A stretch of 64,000 nucleotides of DNA, taken from Micromonospora ferruginea (GTDB taxonomy: Bacteria; Actinomycetota; Actinomycetes; Mycobacteriales; Micromonosporaceae). Below, in pieces: positions 33,490-42,422 of this stretch; position 1 is the stretch's first letter; every line of letters begins with the position of its first letter. The translations under genes were made by a program, and so were the position numbers. The notes under the pieces are model-generated. The model was not told the origin of the DNA, ran no database searches, and saw nothing but the letters and a program-made list of their open reading frames with translations. The stretch is taken from NCBI RefSeq assembly GCF_013694245.2, contig NZ_CP059322.2, positions 4,409,001 to 4,473,000 on the forward strand, in the 5' to 3' direction.

Positions 33490-33888
33490 TCAGTCCTCGC
33501 CGCCCAGGTCGGCCTGGTACGCCTCCCAGAGCAGGTCGGCACCGCGCCGCCGGTGCCGGTCGAGCGCACGCAGCAGGTTGCCGGTCTGCTCCCGAAGCTC
33601 CTCGGCGGAGACCGACGCGAGCCCCGCCGCGTGCTGGAGCGCGGCCAGCGCCCCGACGATCGCGGTGTGCTCACCCACCAGCAGGTGGACGCCCCGGTGC
33701 AGCCGGGGTGCGGTGCGCAGCACGGCGGCGTACCGGCCGGACGGGCCCTCGGTGACCCGGACGTGCTCGGTGAAGCCGCGCCGGACCGGCCCGAGCTGGA
33801 CGATGAGCTGCTCCCGCCATCCCGGCCCGGGTGCGGCCAGGGCCCGGCGGAGCACGGTGGTCGGCTGCTGGATCGGATGGGTGACCAT
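33490..33888 (-). CDS. small alpha-helical protein of unknown function
   Basis: 132-residue soluble, mostly helical protein (PTTVLRRALAAPGPGWREQL, VGEHTAIVGALAALQHAAGL, SAEELREQTGNLLRALDRHR). No family is recognised and no signal peptide is seen. ATG at 33888 is well supported by GGGAGGTG with 5 nt spacing. It lies between a lipoprotein gene and the ssrA terminator on the same strand, 601 bases past the ssrA 3' end region and outside that transcript. Confidence 0.62.
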   Translation of the reverse strand: MVTHPIQQPTTVLRRALAAPGPGWREQLIVQLGPVRRGFTEHVRVTEGPSGRYAAVLRTAPRLHRGVHLLVGEHTAIVGALAALQHAAGLASVSAEELREQTGNLLRALDRHRRRGADLLWEAYQADLGGED

Positions 33889-34048
33889 CGGACACCTCCC
33901 GCGCTGCGCGGAATCGCGTACCGGAATGGTGAGCCTGCCCGGGCGTCGTGTCCAGCCACCGGGGCCACCTCATCTGGCTCATCCGTCCCGGCGGCACCAC
34001 CGGCCCCGCCGGCCCCACCGGCACCTGTCGCCGGCCGGCAGAAACGAC

Positions 34049-34081
34049 TGTGCGCCCCGGTCCGGTGGACCGGGGCGCACA
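34049..34081 (-). terminator. tmRNA terminator
   Basis: A perfect 15-bp stem (TGTGCGCCCCGGTCC and its complement) with a 3-nt GGT loop, 8 nt past the CCA end of the tmRNA on the minus strand. No T-run follows. Confidence 0.72.
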
Positions 34082-34089
34082 GGTCAAGG

Positions 34090-34465
34090 TGGTGGAGGTG
34101 CCGGGAATCGAACCCGGGTCCTTCGCCGGTTTGTCAGGGCTTCTCCGAGCGCAGCTCGCTGTGCCTCTACTCGGCCCCACCGCTCACGCGAGCAAGTTGG
34201 TGTGACGGGCCCAGTCGCTGATTGATCTCGCCGCACGGACCCCGCGACCGGGTCCGATTGGCCAGCCTCCTAGCTGATGCCGGCTAACTGGGTCGAAGGC
34301 ACTCCCAGGCCGACAGACTTGCTACTCGCCTCAGGCGGCGAGAGCGAAGTCAGCGCGATTGTTCTTGGCGCTTATTGGTTTCCGACGACCGATTCTCGAG
34401 ACGACGTCGGCTTCCTCGGCTCGCTTCCCCTGTCGCTGCGTACGAAGTCGAAACCAGTCACCCCC
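34090..34465 (-). ncRNA. ssrA: tmRNA (ssrA)
   Basis: 376-nt transfer-messenger RNA that rescues stalled ribosomes with SmpB. The tRNA-like end is complete: 5' GGGGGTG pairs with 3' CACCTCC, including G3-U70; the T arm is CCGGG-TTCGATT-CCCGG, and ACCA is encoded. The 5' end continues ACTGGTTTCGAC, the tmRNA hallmark. The tag frame (34332-34370, minus) encodes AKNNRADFALAA then TGA, close to known actinobacterial tags that end FALAA. smpB lies just upstream on the same strand. Confidence 0.96.
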
Positions 34466-34497
34466 TCGACAGGCCACCGGTTGTGGTGGCACCGACA

Positions 34498-34525
34498 AGC
34501 GTAACGCCTGCCGCAACCGGATTCA
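34498..34525 (-). promoter_or_regulatory. ssrA: candidate ssrA promoter
   Basis: On the minus strand TGAATC (34525-34520) and TACGCT (34503-34498) are separated by 16 nt, upstream of the mature 5' end at 34465, leaving a short leader for RNase P to remove. The -35 match is weak. Confidence 0.33.
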
Positions 34526-34570
34526 TCCCGAGGCCGGCCGGCGAGCCGACCACCGGACGAACCGGACATA

Positions 34571-35059
34571 TCATTCGTTCATTCCCTTGCCGCGTCGGCC
34601 CGCCGCCCGCTGGATCTCCCGGTCGGCGTCCCGCTTGGCCAGGTCCTGCCGCTTGTCGTAGGACTTCTTACCCCGGGCCAGGCCGATCTCCACCTTCGCC
34701 CAGCCGTCGGAGAAGTAGACCTGCAACGGCACCAACGTCAGGCCGCTCTCCTTCAGCTTGCCCAGCAGCCGGTTGATCTCCAGCCGGTTGAGCAGCAGCT
34801 TGCGGGTCCGCCGGGGCTCGTGGTTGGTCCAGGTGCCCTGGGCGTACTCCGGGATGTGCATCCCGTGCAGGTAGAGCTCGCCGTCCCGCTCCTGGGCGAA
34901 CGCGTCGACCAGCGAGGCCCGCCCCGCGCGCAGCGACTTGACCTCGGTGCCGGTCAACGCCATCCCCGCCTCGTAGGTGTCGAGGACCGCGTAGTCGTGG
35001 CGTGCCTTCTTGTTGGAGGCGACCACCTTGCGCCCCTTCTCCCGTGGCACCGGCGCCAC
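34571..35059 (-). CDS. smpB: SsrA-binding protein SmpB
   Basis: 162-residue RNA-binding protein that carries tmRNA to stalled ribosomes. Family motifs: VASNKKARHDYAVLDTYEAG, LTGTEVKSLRAGRASLVDAF, LYLHGMHIPEY, RTRKLLLNRLEINRL, GLARGKKSYDKRQDLAKRDA and the basic C-terminal tail. GTG at 35059 has AGAAGGGGG upstream; GTG at 35050 is also in frame. It sits 105 nt upstream of ssrA and downstream of ftsX, the arrangement also known in Mycobacterium (Rv3100c next to ftsEX). Confidence 0.96.
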   Translation of the reverse strand: MAPVPREKGRKVVASNKKARHDYAVLDTYEAGMALTGTEVKSLRAGRASLVDAFAQERDGELYLHGMHIPEYAQGTWTNHEPRRTRKLLLNRLEINRLLGKLKESGLTLVPLQVYFSDGWAKVEIGLARGKKSYDKRQDLAKRDADREIQRAAGRRGKGMNE

Positions 35060-35120
35060 CCCCCTTCTCGTCCGGCTCCCGGCCGGGGCCGCGAGCGAAG
35101 ATCATGCTACCGGAACCACA

Positions 35121-35161
35121 AGAGCCCTCCCGCGCCGTTTATTCCGGGGCGGGAGGGCTCT
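35121..35161 (-). terminator. ftsEX terminator
   Basis: A perfect 13-bp stem (AGAGCCCTCCCGC at 35121-35133 and its complement at 35149-35161) with a 15-nt loop, 20 nt after the ftsX stop. The minus strand continues TTGTGGTT. It separates ftsEX from smpB. Confidence 0.7.
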
Positions 35162-35180
35162 GCGGAGAGCCGTACGGAAA

Positions 35181-36056
35181 CTAGACCCGCAGGTAGAAGC
35201 GGAGCGTCACCCAGGCGGTGATCGCGCTGACCAGACCACCGACGGCGGCCATCAACGGGAAGGTCAGGAAGATCTCGGACCAGGAGATCGGGGTGATCAG
35301 CCCCTCCAGGGCCGCCATCGAGCTGCCGGCGGCGAGCGTCTTCACACCGATCAGCGCGACCAGGCCGAGGATCGAGCCGATCAGACCGGCCACCACCGCC
35401 TCCAGCACGAACGGCGCCTGGATGAACCAGTTGGAGGCGCCGACCAGCTTCATGACCGCGACCTCACGCCGCTTGCTGTACGCGGCCACCTGGATGGTGT
35501 TCGCCACCAGCAGCAGGGCGGCGGCGGCCATCACGATCGCCAGCGCCAGCGCGCCGTTCTGGATGCCGGTGAGCACGCCGAAGACCTTGTCCAGCAACTT
35601 GGACTGGTCGACGATCGTGTCGATGCCCTCGGCGGTCTTGTACTGGTCGTAGATCTGCTTGTACCGCTGCGGGTCGTTCAGCGTGATCCGGAACGACTCC
35701 GGCAACTGGTCAGCCTTGACCGCGTTGACCAGGTCGGGCGCGTCGGCGTACATCTGCTGGAAGCGCTTGTACGCCTGGTCCTTGTCGACGAACTCGACGT
35801 CCTTGACCAACGGGTCGGCCTTGAGCTTGGCGTCGAGCGCGTCGCGCTGGTCCTGCGGCGCGTCGGTCTTCAGGAAGATCGAGACCTGGACGTTCTCGTA
35901 GTAGAGATCCTTCATGTCGCCGACCTTCTGGTACAGAAGGCCGCTGCCGCCCAGCATGAACAGCGACACCGCCATGGTGATGATCATGGCGATCGTCATG
36001 GTGACGTTGCGCCACAGTCCGACCAGTACCTCGGACAGGACGTACTTCATCCGCAT
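35181..36056 (-). CDS. ftsX: cell division protein FtsX
   Basis: 291-residue membrane subunit of the FtsEX complex, which couples ATP hydrolysis to activation of cell-wall hydrolases at the septum. It has four membrane helices: one near residues 20-42 (MTIAMIITMAVSLFMLGGS), then an external domain (~45-165), then three at the C-terminal half (ALALAIVMAAAALLLVANTI, LEAVVAGLIGSILGLVALIG, FLTFPLMAAVGGLVSAITAW). The cytoplasmic motif YSKRREVAVMKLVGASNWFI is split around residue 215. ATG at 36056 with GGAGG upstream; ftsE is 66 nt upstream. Confidence 0.95.
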   Translation of the reverse strand: MRMKYVLSEVLVGLWRNVTMTIAMIITMAVSLFMLGGSGLLYQKVGDMKDLYYENVQVSIFLKTDAPQDQRDALDAKLKADPLVKDVEFVDKDQAYKRFQQMYADAPDLVNAVKADQLPESFRITLNDPQRYKQIYDQYKTAEGIDTIVDQSKLLDKVFGVLTGIQNGALALAIVMAAAALLLVANTIQVAAYSKRREVAVMKLVGASNWFIQAPFVLEAVVAGLIGSILGLVALIGVKTLAAGSSMAALEGLITPISWSEIFLTFPLMAAVGGLVSAITAWVTLRFYLRV

Positions 36057-36122
36057 CGGGATATTCCTCCGGCTCTCCGGCGTGAGGTGTTCGTCGTCAA
36101 GGTCTACGCGCCGTCGTCAGGC

Positions 36123-36803
36123 TCAGCCGTAGACGCCGCGTGCCTGGTCGCGCACGATGCGGCCGCTCTCGATCTCGATGACCCGGCGGCGCATCTGGTT
36201 CACGATGTTGGAGTCGTGCGTGACCATCACGACGGTCGTGCCGGTGCGGTTGATCCGGTCCAGCAGACGCATGATCTCGATCGAGGTGTCCGGGTCCAGG
36301 TTTCCGGTCGGCTCGTCGGCCAGCAGGATCAGCGGCCGGTTCACGAACGCCCGGGCCACCGCGACACGCTGCTGCTCACCACCGGAGAGCTCGTGCGGGT
36401 AGCGGTGCTCCTTGCCACCGAGACCCACCAGCTCCAGCACCTCCGGCACGACCCGGCGGGCGACCGCCTTCGTCTTGCCGATCACCTCCAGCGCGAACGC
36501 CACGTTCTCGTACGCGGTGCGGTTCGGCAGCAGCCGGAAGTCCTGGAAGACGCAGCCGATGGAACGCCGGAAGTGGGGTCGCTTCCAGGAACGCATCGAC
36601 GTGACGTCCTTGCCGTTGACCACGACGCGGCCCTTGTTGGGGGTCACCTCGTGCAGCAGCAACTTGATGATCGTGGACTTGCCGGAGCCGGATGGACCGA
36701 TGAAGAAGACGAACTCGCCCTTCTCGATCGAGACGGACACGTTGTCGAGCGAAGGCCGGGACGCCTTCGGGTACGTCTTCGTCACTTGCTCAAGCTGAAT
36801 CAC
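36123..36803 (-). CDS. ftsE: cell division ATP-binding protein FtsE
   Basis: 226-residue ABC ATPase that energises FtsX. Walker A is GPSGSGKST, the Q-loop CVFQDFRLLPNRT, the signature LSGGEQQRVAVARA, Walker B LILLADEPTGNLD and the H-switch VMVTHD. GTG at 36803 gives the normal FtsE start (IQLEQVTKTYPKASRPSLDN); ATG at 36839 would add 12 residues absent in the family. ftsX follows after 66 nt. Confidence 0.95.
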   Translation of the reverse strand: MIQLEQVTKTYPKASRPSLDNVSVSIEKGEFVFFIGPSGSGKSTIIKLLLHEVTPNKGRVVVNGKDVTSMRSWKRPHFRRSIGCVFQDFRLLPNRTAYENVAFALEVIGKTKAVARRVVPEVLELVGLGGKEHRYPHELSGGEQQRVAVARAFVNRPLILLADEPTGNLDPDTSIEIMRLLDRINRTGTTVVMVTHDSNIVNQMRRRVIEIESGRIVRDQARGVYG

Positions 36804-36921
36804 GGGTCGAGAGTCTACGCGGTGTAACCGCAGAGCCAAGCCCCACGCCCCACAACTGCGGTGCGCGTCATCGATTCACCGGGTCAGCACGAGATCGATG
36901 ACGCGCTCCGTCCAACCGCGA

Positions 36922-38052
36922 TCACGCACCGTCAGCGGTAAGCTGCTGCTGCTTCCGCCAGCGGATTCCCGCCTCGATGAAGCTGTCCAGCTCGCCGTCG
37001 AAGACCGCGGACGGATTGCCCGTCTCCTGCTCGGTACGCAGATCCTTCACCATCTGATAAGGGTGCAGGACGTACGAGCGCATCTGGTCGCCCCACGAGC
37101 CGGCGGCGTCGGTCTTCAGGCCGGCCATCTTGGCCTGCTCCTCCTGCCGCTTGCGCTCCAGCAGCCGGGCCTGGAGCACCCGCAACGCGGAGGCCTTGTT
37201 CTGCAACTGGGACTTCTCGTTCTGGCAGGTGACCACGATGCCGGTCGGGATGTGGGTGATCCGGACCGCCGAGTCGGTGGTGTTGACGCTCTGCCCGCCC
37301 GGACCGGAGGAGCGGTAGACGTCGATCCGCATCTCGTTCTCGGGGATGTCGATGTGATCGGTCTGCTCCACCACCGGCAGCACCTCGACGCCGGCGAAGC
37401 TGGTCTGCCGGCGCCCCTGGTTGTCGAACGGGCTGATCCGCACCAGCCGGTGCGTGCCGGACTCCACACTGAGCGTGCCGAACGCGTAGGGCACCTTCAC
37501 CGTGAAGGTGGCCGACTTCAGGCCCGCCTCCTCGGCGTAGGACGTCTCGTAGACCTCGGTCGGGTAGCCGTGCCGCTCCGCCCAGCGCAGGTACATCCGC
37601 AGCAACATCTCGGCGAAGTCCGCCGCGTCCACGCCGCCGGCGCCGGCCCGGATGGCCACCAGCGCCTCCCGGGAGTCGTACTCGCCGGAGAGCAGCGTGC
37701 GGACCTCCATCTCCTGGATGGCCTTGGTCAACCCGGTGATCTCCGACTCGACCTCGGTCAGCGCGCCCGGGTCGGACTCCGCCTGCGCCAGCTCCAGCAG
37801 CACCCCGGCGTCGTCGAGCCGGGAGCGCAGGTCGCCCAGCCGGCCGATCTCGCCGTTGACGTATGACAGCTGCGACGTCACCGCCTGGGCCTTGGCCTGG
37901 TCGTCCCACAGGTCGGGCGCGGACGCCTCCTGCTCCAGGCGGGCCTTCTGCTCGCGCAGCTTGTCGAGGTCGAGCACGGCCTCGATGTTGCGCAGCGTGG
38001 CGTCGAGTTCCTTGAGCTGTTCGGCGTAATCGGCAGCGGTCACGACAGACAA
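36922..38052 (-). CDS. prfB: peptide chain release factor 2
   Basis: 376-residue class I release factor for UGA and UAA stops. The GGQ loop is SSGPGGQSVNTTDSAVR, and the stop-codon recognition tripeptide SPF sits in RISPFDNQGRRQTSF. The N-terminal coiled coil runs from about residues 8-110. The reading frame is continuous, with no in-frame TGA near codon 25, so the programmed +1 frameshift of enterobacterial prfB is absent, as usual in Actinobacteria. It lies upstream of ftsE, an order shared with Mycobacterium. Confidence 0.96.
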   Translation of the reverse strand: MSVVTAADYAEQLKELDATLRNIEAVLDLDKLREQKARLEQEASAPDLWDDQAKAQAVTSQLSYVNGEIGRLGDLRSRLDDAGVLLELAQAESDPGALTEVESEITGLTKAIQEMEVRTLLSGEYDSREALVAIRAGAGGVDAADFAEMLLRMYLRWAERHGYPTEVYETSYAEEAGLKSATFTVKVPYAFGTLSVESGTHRLVRISPFDNQGRRQTSFAGVEVLPVVEQTDHIDIPENEMRIDVYRSSGPGGQSVNTTDSAVRITHIPTGIVVTCQNEKSQLQNKASALRVLQARLLERKRQEEQAKMAGLKTDAAGSWGDQMRSYVLHPYQMVKDLRTEQETGNPSAVFDGELDSFIEAGIRWRKQQQLTADGA

Positions 38053-38088
38053 CAGTACCGCCTGGGCCGGCGCGTTCGTCGCAGGTGG

Positions 38089-38604
38089 TCAGCCGACCGG
38101 CGCGGTCTTCAGCCAGGACAGCGCCGCCTTGTGGTAGGCGACCGCGAACTCCAGCGCGCTGGCGTCGTAGCTGTCGCCTTCCTTCTTCGCGTTCTTGACC
38201 TGCTCCCGCACCGCGGCCAGCGCCTCGGTGTGGTACTCGTTCGCCGAGGCGTACAGGTTCTTGAGCTGGCTCGACGAGTGCAGGCCGCCGAACGCCATCC
38301 GTAGCGCTATCGGGTTACGGATGGTGTCCTTGCCGGGATTCTCCGCCAACCAGCGGGAGAATGTCCGTTTCCCGGCCGCCGTCAGCGCGTACGGCTGGCT
38401 CATCCGCGGCCCGGGCCGGCCGAGCCGCACCAGACCCTTCTCGGCCAGGACCGGGAGTTCCCGGTAGACCTGACTGCGGGTCATCGACCAGTACGGCGCC
38501 AGCCGGCGCTCGGCGGCGGCCATCAACTGACCGCCAGTCATCGGGCCGTCGTGCAGCAGGCCCAGCAGGGCCGCCGCCGTCGGGTTGACTCCGGATTCCG
38601 CCAT
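38089..38604 (-). CDS. PadR family transcriptional regulator
   Basis: 171-residue DNA-binding protein. The PadR winged helix occupies residues ~8-90 (ALLGLLHDGPMTGGQLMAAA, YWSMTRSQVYRELPVLAEKG, YALTAAGKRTFSRWL). The C-terminal half is helical (NEYHTEALAAVREQVKNAKK, AVAYHKAALSWL), the Vir_act_alpha_C-type dimerisation part. ATG at 38604 is chosen although its AGAGGG is very close. It lies between pruA and prfB on the same strand; its targets are unknown. Confidence 0.88.
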   Translation of the reverse strand: MAESGVNPTAAALLGLLHDGPMTGGQLMAAAERRLAPYWSMTRSQVYRELPVLAEKGLVRLGRPGPRMSQPYALTAAGKRTFSRWLAENPGKDTIRNPIALRMAFGGLHSSSQLKNLYASANEYHTEALAAVREQVKNAKKEGDSYDASALEFAVAYHKAALSWLKTAPVG

Positions 38605-38697
38605 GCCCTCTAAGCTGCCACTTTGTCGGCTCTGGCGTCCAGGATTTGCCGTTTTCGCCACTCCTAGGCGGTCCGAAGTGCACTGTCGGGTGAGGAA

Positions 38698-38729
38698 GAG
38701 GCCCGCCTCGCGGTCGAGACGGGCCCCTC
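38698..38729 (-). terminator. pruA terminator
   Basis: GAGGCCCGCCTCG at 38698-38710 pairs with CGAGACGGGCCCCTC at 38715-38729, with one mismatch and one bulge and a CGGT loop, 10 nt after the pruA stop. Confidence 0.62.
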
Positions 38730-38738
38730 TCGGGCGGG

Positions 38739-40367
38739 TCAGCCCATGTGCGGGTAGGTGTGGTCGGTCGGCGGGACGAACGTCTCCTTGATCGTCCGGG
38801 GCGACGTCCAGCGGACCAGGTTGTGCCAGGAGCCGGCCTTGTCGTTGGTGCCGCTGGCCCGGGCGCCGCCGAACGGCTGCTGCCCGACCACCGCACCGGT
38901 CGGCTTGTCGTTGACGTAGAAGTTGCCGGCCGCGTACCGCATCGTCTCCGCCACCCGGTCGACCACCCGGCGGTCGTTCGCGAAGATCGACCCGGTCAGC
39001 GCGTACGGCGCGATCGACTCGGCCTGGGCGACCACCTCGTCGAAGCGGGCGTCGTCGAAGACGTGCACGCCGAGGATCGGGCCGAAGTATTCGGTGGTGA
39101 ACGTCTCGTGCGCGGCGTCCGAGCACTCGAAGAGCGTCGGCCGGACGAAGTATCCGACCGAGTCGTCGGCGGTGCCGCCGGCCAGCACGCGGCAACTGTC
39201 GTCACCCTTGACCAGCTCCAGCGCGGCGGTGTGCCGGCCGAACGCCCGGTCGTCGATCACCGCGCCGCCGAAGTTGCTGAAGTCGGTCACGTCGCCGTAG
39301 GTCAACGCGTCCGCCGACGCGGCGAGCCGGTCGCGCAGGCCACCCTCCCAGATCGACCGCGGCACGTACGCCCGCGAGGCGGCCGAGCACTTCTGCCCCT
39401 GGTACTCGTAGGCGCCGCGCAGCAGCGCGGTGTGCAACGCGTCCACGTCGGCGCTCATGTGCGCCACCACGAAGTCCTTGCCGCCGGTCTCGCCGACCAG
39501 GCGCGGGTAGCCCCGGTAGCGGGCGATGTTGTCGCCGACGGTCCGCCAGAGCTGCTGGAAGACCTTGGTGGAGCCGGTGAAGTGGATACCCGCCAGGTCC
39601 GGGTCGGCGAGCACCACGTCGGAAACCTCCTCGCCGCGCCCGGTGACCATGTTGATCACGCCGGGCGGCAGGCCGGCCGCCTCGAACAGCCGCATGGTGA
39701 AGTGCGCGGCGAACTGCTGGGTCGGGCCCGGCTTCCAGACCACCGTGTTGCCGAGCATGGCCGGCGCGGACGGCAGGTTGCCGGCGATGGCGGTGAAGTT
39801 GAACGGGGTGACCGCGTAGACGAAGCCCTCCAGCGGCCGGTGGTCGAAGCGGTTCCACACGCCGGCCGAGGACATCGGCTGCTCGGCCAGGAGCCGGCGG
39901 GCGAAGTGCACGTTGAACCGGAGGAAGTCGATCAGCTCGCAGGCGGCGTCGATCTCGGCCTGCACCGCGGTCTTCGACTGGCCGAGCATGGTGGCCGCGT
40001 TGAGCGTGTCCCGCCAGGGGCCGGCGAGCAGGTCGGCGGCGCGCAGGAAGATCGCGGCGCGCTCCTCGAACGGCAGCGCCCGCCACATCGGCGCGGCCTC
40101 CTTGGCCGCCCGGACCGCCGCGCGCGCGTCGTCGTGGGTGGCGTGCCCGGTGACGCCGAGCACGTGCGCGTGCTTGTGCGGCTGGACCACGTCGATCGAC
40201 TCGCCGCCGGCCATCCGCTGCTCGCCGTCGATGGTCATCGGCAGCTCGATCCGCTCGGCGGCCAACTCGGCCAACCGCCGCTGGAGCCGCTCCCGGTCGG
40301 CGCTGCCGGGCTCGTAGGTGTGGACCGGCTCGTTGCGCGGCTCGGGGACGGAGAAGACGGCGTCCAT
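38739..40367 (-). CDS. pruA: 1-pyrroline-5-carboxylate dehydrogenase
   Basis: 542-residue NAD-dependent aldehyde dehydrogenase that turns glutamate-5-semialdehyde (from proline) into glutamate. The catalytic Cys is in YQGQKCSAASRAYVP and the general-base Glu in LVGETGGKDF. Motifs typical of the P5CDH group are FNFTAIAGNLPSAPAMLGNT (split at the N-terminal nucleotide fold), FTGSTKVFQQLW and YFGPILGVHVF. ATG at 40367 has AGGAG 6 nt upstream; GTG at 40370 is adjacent. No putA or prodh gene is in the window. Confidence 0.93.
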   Translation of the reverse strand: MDAVFSVPEPRNEPVHTYEPGSADRERLQRRLAELAAERIELPMTIDGEQRMAGGESIDVVQPHKHAHVLGVTGHATHDDARAAVRAAKEAAPMWRALPFEERAAIFLRAADLLAGPWRDTLNAATMLGQSKTAVQAEIDAACELIDFLRFNVHFARRLLAEQPMSSAGVWNRFDHRPLEGFVYAVTPFNFTAIAGNLPSAPAMLGNTVVWKPGPTQQFAAHFTMRLFEAAGLPPGVINMVTGRGEEVSDVVLADPDLAGIHFTGSTKVFQQLWRTVGDNIARYRGYPRLVGETGGKDFVVAHMSADVDALHTALLRGAYEYQGQKCSAASRAYVPRSIWEGGLRDRLAASADALTYGDVTDFSNFGGAVIDDRAFGRHTAALELVKGDDSCRVLAGGTADDSVGYFVRPTLFECSDAAHETFTTEYFGPILGVHVFDDARFDEVVAQAESIAPYALTGSIFANDRRVVDRVAETMRYAAGNFYVNDKPTGAVVGQQPFGGARASGTNDKAGSWHNLVRWTSPRTIKETFVPPTDHTYPHMG

Positions 40368-40735
40368 CACAGGCTCCTGTGCGATCTCGACGGCGATGGC
40401 GAAACCGGACCCGCGGGCGCCGGCCGGGCGGCCGGACGCCGGACACCGCGCGGCGGACCGGTCGCGGCGGCGGGACCTGCGCCGATTCTGTCACGCGACC
40501 CGGCCCGCCACCCGGGCTCCCCGGCGCGGGCCGCGAACACCGGACACAGCGCCGCACTCCGGACCTTCGGCCGATCATGGTTCGGGACCGACGAAACATC
40601 GGCGACAGGCGGGCAGCGACGACGAATCGTCGGCACCCCACCCGCCCGCGCCGCCGGGACCGGCCCGCCGGGCCGGACCGGCCGCGACGCGTACGCTGGT
40701 GGGTCGGTGACCTGGCGTGCGTCGAAAGGGAGACG
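40368..40735. other. divergent intergenic region with short palindrome
   Basis: About 370 bases between pruA and the membrane-protein gene, without a believable gene although one frame stays open through GC bias. It must carry both promoters. A 13-bp palindrome, CGACGAATCGTCG at 40620-40632, lies ~100 nt before the plus-strand start and may be an operator; nothing else stands out. Confidence 0.45.
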
Positions 40736-41743
40736 ATGAGCAACCAGCCCGGCAGCTCCACGGCCGCGGAGCCGGACCGGCCCGAGGCCGACGAGCCGCC
40801 CGCCACCGACCAGGCCGTCGACGAGGTCGCGCCGGCAGCCGGACGACCGGGGTACGCCCCCGGCGCGCTGCCGCTGGCCGTGCTGTCGCTCGCCTGGCTG
40901 GCGGCCATGCTCTGGTCCACCCGGGAGGCGATCACCTCGACCGCGGCCGGGGTCACCGCGATCAGCCTCTCCGCGTACGCGCTCCCCGGCGTGATCACCG
41001 CGGCGCTGGTCACCGGCGCGGCGGTCGCGCTGGCCGCCACCAACCGGCTCGGCCGCGTCTCCCTGCGCTTCCTGGCCACCGTCGGCACCGGGCTGCTGGT
41101 CGGGCTCGCCGCCGCGGTCGCGATCAACCTGACGTACGCCGACAACGCCACCACCAACACCATCGCCGGCACCACGGCCGCGGCCGCCATCATCGGCGGG
41201 GCGACGGCCGGCGCCCGCCAGGCGCGGGTGGTGGCCGCGATCGCCGCCGCCACGCTCGCCGCGCAACTCTTCGTGGTGCTGTTCAGCCGGGCCCGGGACC
41301 CGCTCTCCGACCTGTTCGGCGCCGGGGACACGCAACAGTCGGTGCTCGACGCCGCCAAGTGGGTGTCCCGCACCGAGTCGCTGCTCGCCGGCCTGATCGC
41401 CGGCCTGATCGCCTACCTCTACCTGGCCTGGTCGCGCCGCCGGGCCGAGCGCCGCGACGGGGCGGCGACGCCGCTGCGCTGGCCGGCGTACCTGGTGGCC
41501 GGCGCCGGGGCCGGGCTGCTCCTGCTGCTCACCGAGGTGATCATCCGGATCGGCGGGCGCGGGCTGCTCGACCTGGCCGCCGCGCTCAGCGAGGCCGACC
41601 AGGTGGCGCAGACGGCGTTGGGCACCTCGCGGGTGGACAACGGGATCTGGGTGCTCTTCGTGGGCGCGCTCACCACGCTCATCGCCTTCGGGCGCACGCT
41701 CGGCCCGCGCGTCGACGCCGACGACGACGAGCCGGCGGCCTGA
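40736..41743 (+). CDS. multispanning membrane protein of unknown function
   Basis: 335-residue integral membrane protein. The first ~40 residues are acidic and Pro-rich. From ~45 there are about nine hydrophobic segments (LPLAVLSLAWLAAMLWST, LPGVITAALVTGAAVALA, FLATVGTGLLVGLAAAVAIN, TIAGTTAAAAIIGGATAG and others). The C-terminal part has YLVAGAGAGLLLLLTEVII and VLFVGALTTLIAFG before an acidic tail. No family is recognised with confidence. ATG at 40736 follows AAAGGGAG. It converges on the DUF6912 gene. Confidence 0.78.
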   Translation: MSNQPGSSTAAEPDRPEADEPPATDQAVDEVAPAAGRPGYAPGALPLAVLSLAWLAAMLWSTREAITSTAAGVTAISLSAYALPGVITAALVTGAAVALAATNRLGRVSLRFLATVGTGLLVGLAAAVAINLTYADNATTNTIAGTTAAAAIIGGATAGARQARVVAAIAAATLAAQLFVVLFSRARDPLSDLFGAGDTQQSVLDAAKWVSRTESLLAGLIAGLIAYLYLAWSRRRAERRDGAATPLRWPAYLVAGAGAGLLLLLTEVIIRIGGRGLLDLAAALSEADQVAQTALGTSRVDNGIWVLFVGALTTLIAFGRTLGPRVDADDDEPAA

Positions 41744-41754
41744 GGCCGGTCGCC

Positions 41755-42264
41755 TCAGCCGACCTCGCGCAGCAGCAGGTCCAGCTCGGTCACGTCGTAC
41801 CACTCCAGCTCGTGGTCCTCGACGCCGTCCACGGTGAACTGGGCGTCCGGGTCGCCGGCCTGCGCCTCCACCACCACGTCGACGGCGGCGCCCACCTCCT
41901 CGACCGCCTCCGCGCCGTCCACGTGGATCGCCGCGATCGACTTCACCGGCACCGGCCCGGCCGGCCGGATCACGCTGGAGCCCAGCTCGCCGTCGCCCCG
42001 GCCCACCGCACGGGCGGGCAGGTCGGCCGAGACCACCACCCGCCGTCGCGGGGCGGCCGGATCGGCCCGCAACAGGAGCAGCGCGTCCTGGGCGGCGCGG
42101 GTGAAGGCCACGTACTCCAGCTCCTCCTCGTCGCCCTCGGCGTACCACTCGCGCAGCTCCGGGGTGACCGCATGCGCCGCCTCGACGGTCAGGCCCTCCT
42201 CGCGCAGCCGGGCGAGCATCGGTACGGTCCCCGGCAGGTACACCCGGACAAGCTCGTCGGTCAC
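41755..42264 (-). CDS. DUF6912-type conserved actinobacterial protein
   Basis: 169-residue acidic soluble protein. The N-terminal VRVYLPGTVPMLARLREEG and the middle EELEYVAFTRAAQDALLLL are the pattern of small actinobacterial proteins grouped as DUF6912, of unknown function. Strands VVVSADLP, VKSIAAIHVDG and ELEWYDVTELDLLL follow. The start is GTG at 42264 with GGGGAG upstream. It converges with the membrane-protein gene (12 nt apart) and is divergent from the HTH gene, sharing the gap that holds GGCAAAC repeats. Confidence 0.78.
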   Translation of the reverse strand: MTDELVRVYLPGTVPMLARLREEGLTVEAAHAVTPELREWYAEGDEEELEYVAFTRAAQDALLLLRADPAAPRRRVVVSADLPARAVGRGDGELGSSVIRPAGPVPVKSIAAIHVDGAEAVEEVGAAVDVVVEAQAGDPDAQFTVDGVEDHELEWYDVTELDLLLREVG

Positions 42265-42422
42265 CGGTCTCTCCCCGCACTCTCCGCCGCCGGCCGGCGG
42301 GTGCCGGCTCCGGGCGCCGATCATGCCGTACGCCGTGACCGTCATACACCCGGCATCCGCCCAGGAGAAGCTTCCCCGGCGGCGTGTCCACCGAAGCGGG
42401 CTGGGTGGTGTCGCCGGGTGAT

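Noticed and set aside
34277..34776. Several short frames across the ssrA region
   Set aside because: They lie in the tmRNA and the reverse of smpB; the RNA structure and SmpB explain the sequence.
36922..38052. Programmed +1 frameshift in prfB
   Set aside because: The frame is continuous from start to stop with no early in-frame TGA.
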